Below, piece by piece: positions 19,837 through 24,823 of a stretch of 24,823 bases of DNA; the stretch's first letter is position 1; every line of letters starts with the position of its first letter. The translations under genes and the position numbers were made by a program. The notes beneath the pieces are model-generated. The model searched no databases. It saw nothing but the letters and a program-made list of their open reading frames with translations, and was not told the origin of the DNA. Source of the stretch: Clostridia bacterium (GTDB lineage Bacteria; Bacillota; Clostridia; TANB77; CAG-508); assembly GCA_900758165.1 (NCBI GenBank), contig CAAEQN010000126.1, positions 1 to 24,823 on the forward strand. Direction: 5' to 3'.

Positions 19837-22413
19837 TCATATATCAAGGAGTCTAGATTTAAATTTCTTTATATTACATCTATTTTTGTTTATTGTAATT
19901 GTTATCTCTCCCATTTCGTCTGTTCTATAAATTTGTACATTCATTGCTTTTAAATTCGTAATTGTAATATTTGAAGGATGCCCAAATGTATTGTTTTTTC
20001 CAACTCCAATTACAACATATTTTGGACTTACTGTCTTTAAAAAATCTACTGTAGAAGATGTTTTTGAGCCGTGATGTGCAACTTTTAAAACAGTTGCATT
20101 TAAAATATTTTTACTTTCATATTTCTTGTTTCTTTTGTTGCTTTTGTATTTTTCTAATATTGCTTTTTCTGCCAATTCTTCAATATCACCTGTGAACAAC
20201 ATTGAAAAATTTTTATAGTTAAGTTTGCATACTAAAGAATTGTTGTTAATAGCATTTTCAGAAATCATTTTATCACTTGTTGGCCACAATATATCAAAAT
20301 ATAGTTCTTTTTCTATATTGATTTTCTGCCCCGCTTCTACTATTTTTATATTTATCTTTTTTTGTTTCGCAATTTTTTCTATTTTTTTATAGTTTTCATA
20401 TTCTTCAAATTGACTTCCAATGATTATATTTTTTACTTTAATCTCTTGAATAACATATAAAAGTCCACCACAATGATCACTATCAAAATGTGAAATTATT
20501 ATATAATCTAATTTTTTTATTCTTCTATTTAAAAGGTATGGAAGTAAAACCTTTTTACCTACATCATACTTTTCAGGGCTTCTATTTCCGCCACCATCAA
20601 TTAAAATATTTTTCCCTGTACTAGTACAAACTAATGTACTGTCGCCCTGTCCTACATCTATAAAATATATTCTTAAGTCTTTTTTTATATTTATAATAAC
20701 TATATTTGAAATAAAAACAATTATTATTAAAATTATTATTATATTTTTTATATAATGTTTTAGTCTTTTTATTGTATTACTTTTAATAATTTTATTGACA
20801 ATTTCTCTATTTTTTATTAATGCTATTGTAAAGAATATTATTGTATATATACTTATAATTGTAATTATATATGGCGTTATTACAGTAATGTTTCCTTTAA
20901 ACAATCTTGGTATTATATCTGTAATTTTAATTAAGGTACTTAAAAAGAAATTTAATATTGGACCTAATAAACGTGCAATATTAATAGATATTAACGAAAC
21001 CAAAAGTATTAACATCCCTAATATTAAGCAAATTCCTAGTATTGGACTTGCAACAACATTTGATAATATGAAGTTTAAAGATACTGTGTTGAAATTGTAT
21101 AATGTTATAGGGAATATTAAGATATTTGCACTTATAGTAACCAGTACACTACTTACAATATATTTTTGTATTTTGTTTATTAAAGCTTTTTTAGTTTTTT
21201 TATTATTTAAATTTTGATTTTTATCTGTTTTGTTTAAATCTAATTTCTGAAGACTTGAGATATTTTTCTCTTCTAAAGTCATTATATTTATCTCATTTTT
21301 TACTTTAATATTATCTATAATATTTTCAAATATTGGGTATATCAACACTATTCCTAAAGTTCCCATATAAGAAAGCTGCAAGCCAATGTTAAATAAGCTA
21401 AAAGGATTTTGTATTAAAGTGTATAGTATTGCAACAGATATTGTAGTATATGTGTCTTGTTTTCTATGTATTATAAAAGCAAAGATACCAACTATTACAC
21501 TAATTCCTGCTCTTACAACTGATGGGCTCATATTTGTCATTATCATAAATACTAGTATAAATATTATTGTTAAAATGTAATATCTGTTCTTGCCAACTGA
21601 TTTATTATTTAATATAAATCCTAGTCCTAGAACTAAATATGATAAGTGTGCTCCAGATATAGCAAGCATATGTGATAAATTGCAATTTTTGAAATTTTCT
21701 TTTATATTTTCTTCTAAATTTAAACAATCTCCCAATAAAATACTTTGAGCAAGTGTAGATTCCTCTTTGTTTAAAATTTTATTTAAATTATCTTTTAATT
21801 TTAATGTTAATTTATTAATTTCCAAAAGTACAAAATTTAGATTTTTTTCTTTTATTACTTTTGTATATTTTTCTTGGTCTACTGATAAAACCCCATAAGT
21901 TTTCATTGTTTTTAAATAATCTTTATAACTAAAACCCTTGTAATTACTTTGCGTTGCAGGTTCATTATAAACTGCATTTACCATTAGTTTATTTCCATAT
22001 TTTAATTTTTCAATTTGTTTATTTGATTTATCTTTTTTTACATTTAATATTAGCTTTGTGTTTTTATATTTAGTGTTTTTCTCTCCTTTTATATTATCAA
22101 CTTTGAAAGTTACTGTATATTTATAATCCGTTTCTTTTACGCTACTACAGACTGTTCCTATTAAAGTTATTTCCTTCTCCTCTAATTTTTTATATAGCGT
22201 ATTATATTTATTGTTTAAATATATCGTTTTTGATGTTGAAATTACTATGGTTATAAATATTAATAATATTATTTTTATGTACTTTTTTTCTTTTATCTTT
22301 AGCGTCAAAATAATTAATAATAGCAAAATAAAGGGTATACTTATTTTTAAGTATACCCCTATAATTATTCCAAATATATATGATACAGCAACAATTAAAA
22401 GTGGTCTTTTCAC
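19837..22413 (-). CDS. comEC: ComEC/Rec2 DNA-uptake channel protein
   Basis: ComEC is the membrane channel that passes single-stranded DNA into the cell during natural transformation. The 858-residue protein has the full three-part layout: an N-terminal membrane and OB-like DUF4131 region (about 1-200), the multi-helix Competence domain (about 215-575; SHMLAISGAHLSYLVLGLG is its signature), and a C-terminal metallo-beta-lactamase-like domain from about 581. The last has FIDVGQGDS, SHFDSDH at 641-647 and AHHGSK around 779-784. Metal-site residues appear complete, consistent with a nuclease role. The start is a GTG at 22413 after AAAGGAG. It is 52 bases downstream of the NlpC/P60 gene. No other competence genes are in view. 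Confidence 0.93.
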   Translation of the reverse strand: MKRPLLIVAVSYIFGIIIGVYLKISIPFILLLLIILTLKIKEKKYIKIILLIFITIVISTSKTIYLNNKYNTLYKKLEEKEITLIGTVCSSVKETDYKYTVTFKVDNIKGEKNTKYKNTKLILNVKKDKSNKQIEKLKYGNKLMVNAVYNEPATQSNYKGFSYKDYLKTMKTYGVLSVDQEKYTKVIKEKNLNFVLLEINKLTLKLKDNLNKILNKEESTLAQSILLGDCLNLEENIKENFKNCNLSHMLAISGAHLSYLVLGLGFILNNKSVGKNRYYILTIIFILVFMIMTNMSPSVVRAGISVIVGIFAFIIHRKQDTYTTISVAILYTLIQNPFSLFNIGLQLSYMGTLGIVLIYPIFENIIDNIKVKNEINIMTLEEKNISSLQKLDLNKTDKNQNLNNKKTKKALINKIQKYIVSSVLVTISANILIFPITLYNFNTVSLNFILSNVVASPILGICLILGMLILLVSLISINIARLLGPILNFFLSTLIKITDIIPRLFKGNITVITPYIITIISIYTIIFFTIALIKNREIVNKIIKSNTIKRLKHYIKNIIIILIIIVFISNIVIINIKKDLRIYFIDVGQGDSTLVCTSTGKNILIDGGGNRSPEKYDVGKKVLLPYLLNRRIKKLDYIIISHFDSDHCGGLLYVIQEIKVKNIIIGSQFEEYENYKKIEKIAKQKKINIKIVEAGQKINIEKELYFDILWPTSDKMISENAINNNSLVCKLNYKNFSMLFTGDIEELAEKAILEKYKSNKRNKKYESKNILNATVLKVAHHGSKTSSTVDFLKTVSPKYVVIGVGKNNTFGHPSNITITNLKAMNVQIYRTDEMGEITITINKNRCNIKKFKSRLLDI
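22333..22358 (-). other. Terminator-like perfect hairpin inside the 5' coding region of comEC
   Basis: GGGTATACTTA and TAAGTATACCC form a perfect 11-bp stem with a four-base loop; on the minus strand it is followed by TTTATTTT. It lies 55 bases after the comEC start codon and encodes part of the first membrane helix (around GVYLKISIPF). The geometry is that of an intrinsic terminator, so it could attenuate comEC transcription. Function is inferred. Confidence 0.5.
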
Positions 22414-22465
22414 ATTTACTCCTTTTTAATTGCCCTATATTTAATTATTTTAAATTAATAAAGTC

Positions 22466-23758
22466 TTAAATTAATCTTCTTGCAGTTGCATACCTGTTAA
22501 GATAACTTCCAGATAAAAGTGTTGATATTTTTACACAATATCCGCTTCCTGAAGATGCATGTATAAAGTTTCCGTCTCCAATGTATATTCCACAATGTCC
22601 TATTCCATCCATTGATGGGTAGTCTAAAAAGAATACTAAATCGCCAGGTTGTAAATTTTCTTTTTCAACATACACTCCTTCATTAGATTGCGATCTTGCA
22701 GAATGGTTTAGAGAGTAGCCAAAGTGCTTATATACATACATTGTAAAACCTGAACAGTCAAAAGATGAACTTCCTGATGCTCCATAAACATAAGGACATC
22801 CTAAATACTGTTGTGCATATTCTGCAATTTGGGTTCCCAAGCTTGAAGTGTTTGTTGCTTTTGCTTCTATTCTTCTTATATTATTTCCACTTCTATTGGT
22901 TTCTTCTGTTTTATTTTCAGATAACAGATTTTTGTATATATAACCTGCATAATCACCATATTTAACTTTATACCAATCGCCATCTTCTCCAGTTACAGTA
23001 ACATCTGTATTTTTTATTAATGTTGTAACTATATTAGAATCTGTGGAAGGTTTTTCTCTTACATACGCTGATGTTACATTTATGTATTTTTTTACACTCT
23101 CTGAATATTCTTTTCCAGTAGAATTTGTTTCTGTTGCAGGCTCTTCTTTATTGTTTTCATCACTATTGCTTTCTTCAGCCTTTTGGTCATTATTTTCTTC
23201 TTGAGTTGTAGCTTTTCCTAAATTTGGATCAGATACTATCCAACCAGATATTTCGTTTGTTTGTATAAATGTCCAATTGTTTGCTTTTGCAACTACAGTA
23301 ACTTCTTCTCCTGCTTTTATAGTATCTATTACAATAGAATTAATTAATGGTAATATTCTTATTTTTGTATCTTTTTCTAATTTTATATTTTCATTTTCTG
23401 CAGAAGTATTTTGTGCTTCTTGGTTTGTCTCATCATTAGCTTGGTCTACTGTTTTGTCTTCATTTTCAGTTGTATCAGTCTTTTGTTCTTCAGAATCAGA
23501 ACTTATTTTAACATAATTTTTATTAACATATCCTTCTTTTTCATTATGTTTTACTTTATACCAGTCGCCTTCTTCTGATAATATTTCTAGTTTTTCTTTT
23601 TCACTCAATAGTTCTATTATATTAGAATCCGTAGAAGCTTTACTTCTTAAATTTAATGTTTCTGTTGATACTGTAGCTGTTTTTGCTTGCGATTTGCTCG
23701 TTAAGGCTATAATTACTATTATCATTCCCGTTATTATGTATTTTATTTTTTGTTTCAT
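22466..23758 (-). CDS. Secreted SH3b / NlpC-P60 peptidoglycan endopeptidase
   Basis: The 430-residue protein has an N-terminal signal peptide (about 1-25, likely cut near SQA-KT). Three bacterial SH3 domains follow (about 27-85, 122-178, 225-279), separated by acidic S/T/E/N-rich linkers. The C-terminal NlpC/P60 domain has C335 in DCSGF, H388 in GHCGIYIGDG and H400 in FIHAS, a complete Cys-His-His site. Such enzymes cut peptide stems of peptidoglycan, typically D-Glu to diamino acid bonds, outside the cell. The SH3b domains presumably bind wall. The ATG at 23758 has no recognisable Shine-Dalgarno next to it, and a long hairpin precedes it. It sits upstream of comEC in the same orientation and downstream of the tuf terminator. 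Confidence 0.92.
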   Translation of the reverse strand: MKQKIKYIITGMIIVIIALTSKSQAKTATVSTETLNLRSKASTDSNIIELLSEKEKLEILSEEGDWYKVKHNEKEGYVNKNYVKISSDSEEQKTDTTENEDKTVDQANDETNQEAQNTSAENENIKLEKDTKIRILPLINSIVIDTIKAGEEVTVVAKANNWTFIQTNEISGWIVSDPNLGKATTQEENNDQKAEESNSDENNKEEPATETNSTGKEYSESVKKYINVTSAYVREKPSTDSNIVTTLIKNTDVTVTGEDGDWYKVKYGDYAGYIYKNLLSENKTEETNRSGNNIRRIEAKATNTSSLGTQIAEYAQQYLGCPYVYGASGSSSFDCSGFTMYVYKHFGYSLNHSARSQSNEGVYVEKENLQPGDLVFFLDYPSMDGIGHCGIYIGDGNFIHASSGSGYCVKISTLLSGSYLNRYATARRLI

Positions 23759-23771
23759 ATTTATTTTTTAT

Positions 23772-23807
23772 AATCAATTTATAGAAGTATTATTCTATTA
23801 ATTGATT
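23772..23807 (-). other. Leader hairpin immediately upstream of the NlpC/P60 gene
   Basis: AATCAATTTATAGAA (23772-23786) pairs with TTCTATTAATTGATT (23793-23807), 14 of 15 positions, around a six-base loop. It ends 13 bases before the ATG. The only purine-rich Shine-Dalgarno-like motif (AAAGGG on the minus strand) lies on the far side of the hairpin. Confidence 0.5.
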
Positions 23808-23884
23808 AATCCCTTTCTTTAATATTTTTATGTATTATACATTTTTTCTTATGATAATTTTTATTTCTTTAGTATCACGCTTAC

Positions 23885-23913
23885 AGTATATAATTAAATT
23901 GCAAAAAAAGCAA
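23885..23913 (-). promoter_or_regulatory. Candidate sigma-A promoter for the NlpC/P60 gene
   Basis: On the minus strand TTGCTT (23913-23908), a 17-bp spacer and TATACT (23890-23885) would give a leader of about 120 bases containing the hairpin. It lies just past the tuf terminator. Match to consensus is moderate. Confidence 0.4.
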
Positions 23914-23935
23914 TATCTTTTATTAAAAATATGCA

Positions 23936-23976
23936 AAATAGCAAGGTTTTACGATTTCTCGTAACCCTTGCTATTT
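23936..23976 (-). terminator. Strong terminator after tuf
   Basis: AAATAGCAAGG pairs with CCTTGCTATTT, and the inner TTACGA/TCGTAA stem closes a GAAA-type tetraloop as read on the minus strand. The stem continues into T-rich sequence. It lies about 20 bases past the tuf stop codon. Confidence 0.88.
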
Positions 23977-23995
23977 CTAATATTTCAAGTTATTA

Positions 23996-24823
23996 TTACT
24001 CTATTATTTCAGAAACAACACCTGAACCTACAGTTCTTCCACCTTCACGGATAGCAAATCTTAATCCTTTTTCGATAGCGATTGGTGTAATTAATTCGAT
24101 TGTCATGTTTACGTTATCTCCTGGCATTACCATTTCTGTTCCAGCTTCTAGTTCAATAACACCTGTAACGTCTGTTGTTCTAAAGTAGAATTGTGGTCTA
24201 TAACCATTGAAGAATGGTGTATGACGTCCACCTTCGTCTTTAGTTAGAACGTATACTTGTGCTTTGAATTTTGTATGTGGATGTATTGTTCCAGGTTTTG
24301 CAAGAACTTGACCTCTTTCAACGTCTGATCTTTGAACACCTCTTAATAATACACCGATATTATCTCCAGCTTCTGCTTGGTCTAATAATTTTCTGAACAT
24401 TTCAACACCTGTTACTACAGTTTTTGTAGAAGGTTTAATTCCAACGATTTCAACTTCGTCTTGTAATTTAACTTCTCCTCTTTCAACTCTACCTGTAACA
24501 ACTGTTCCACGACCTGTTATTGTCATAACGTCTTCAATAGGCATTAAGAATGGTTGGTCTATTGGTCTTTCTGGTGTTGGTATATAGTTATCAACTGCAT
24601 CTAATAATTCTTTTATGCATTGATATTCTGGTGCATTAGGATCTGTTGATGTGCTCTCTAATACTTTTAGAGAAGATCCTTTTATAACTGGAATTTCATC
24701 TCCTGGGAAATCATAGCTTGATAATAAGTCTCTAACTTCCATTTCAACTAATTCTAATAATTCTGGATCATCAACCATATCGCATTTATTTAAGTAAACA
24801 ACGATATATTTAACTCCAACTTG
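23996..24823 (-). CDS. tuf: Elongation factor Tu, C-terminal part (5' end beyond the window)
   Basis: EF-Tu delivers aminoacyl-tRNA to the ribosome. The reading frame is open to the right edge: upstream of the first in-window ATG (24778) it continues with GVKYIVVYLNKCDMVDD, which contains the G4 guanine-specificity motif NKCD. The 276 residues here therefore start inside the GTPase domain. Domains 2 and 3 follow (TGRGTVVTGRVERG, HTPFFNGYRPQFYFRTTDVTG, PGDNVNMTIELI), ending normally at GSGVVSEIIE. The ATG at 24778 is an internal methionine, not the start. Arginine here uses AGA and CGT, with no CGG. It ends at a strong terminator. Confidence 0.98.
   Translation of the reverse strand, partial: QVGVKYIVVYLNKCDMVDDPELLELVEMEVRDLLSSYDFPGDEIPVIKGSSLKVLESTSTDPNAPEYQCIKELLDAVDNYIPTPERPIDQPFLMPIEDVMTITGRGTVVTGRVERGEVKLQDEVEIVGIKPSTKTVVTGVEMFRKLLDQAEAGDNIGVLLRGVQRSDVERGQVLAKPGTIHPHTKFKAQVYVLTKDEGGRHTPFFNGYRPQFYFRTTDVTGVIELEAGTEMVMPGDNVNMTIELITPIAIEKGLRFAIREGGRTVGSGVVSEIIE

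Noticed and set aside
24778..24778. EF-Tu start at the ATG at 24778
   Set aside because: The frame stays open and family-like (including NKCD) to the window edge, so this is an internal methionine.
1..24823. CRISPR arrays, insertion sequences, prophage genes or attachment sites
   Set aside because: No spaced direct repeats of CRISPR type, no transposase or integrase ORF, and no terminal inverted repeats with target duplications were seen; the window is core chromosome.

Overview
The window is AT-rich, low-GC Firmicutes DNA. Essentially every gene lies on the minus strand. The gene set (spoIIGA-sigE, sigG, ylmC, a BofC-domain protein, sbp, the two DUF881 genes, divIB/ftsQ, ftsA-ftsZ) points to a spore-forming, Gram-positive member of the Clostridia. 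I cannot name a genus. Both ends are cut inside highly expressed genes: the first ~20 bases are the 5' end of a 16S rRNA gene, and the last ~830 are the C-terminal two thirds of EF-Tu.

Layout in the direction of transcription (minus strand, right to left). tuf ends at a strong terminator. It is followed by an SH3b/NlpC-P60 wall hydrolase, the DNA-uptake channel comEC, a zinc-finger Clp ATPase (ClpE-like) with its own promoter, and pgsA. A single plus-strand gene, a membrane-anchored BofC-C-domain protein, sits convergent to pgsA and divergent from an operon of a DUF3298-type anchored protein, topB and a patatin-like hydrolase. Then comes the division and wall cluster murA-ftsQ-DUF881-DUF881-sbp, then ftsA-ftsZ with a promoter of its own, then a terminator. 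The sporulation cluster spoIIGA-sigE, an intercalated MTA/SAH deaminase (mtaD), sigG and ylmC follows. Last come ~580 bp of rRNA-operon promoter and leader.

The cluster works as a unit: murA supplies peptidoglycan precursor; FtsQ, FtsA and FtsZ build the septum; SpoIIGA cleaves pro-SigE once the asymmetric septum forms; SigG acts later in the forespore.

The most striking observation concerns decoding. Two genes, sigE and murA, are each broken by one extra base, yet the rest of each protein continues intact and family-like in the +1 frame. Each break falls exactly on an in-frame CGG codon, with the skipped C followed by GGA or GGG (Gly). I hand-scanned about 7,400 codons and found no other in-frame CGG, although CGG is common in the other two phases. 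This suggests that CGG is unassigned, or nearly so, and that the ribosome passes it by a +1 shift, so that CGGN is effectively read as glycine. Two coincident sequence errors are the main alternative.

Other points worth a look are an 18-bp hairpin that both sequesters the sigG Shine-Dalgarno and looks like a terminator, a spoIIG-type promoter with a 21-bp spacer, an 11-bp phased repeat array at the ftsA promoter, and a terminator-like hairpin just inside comEC.
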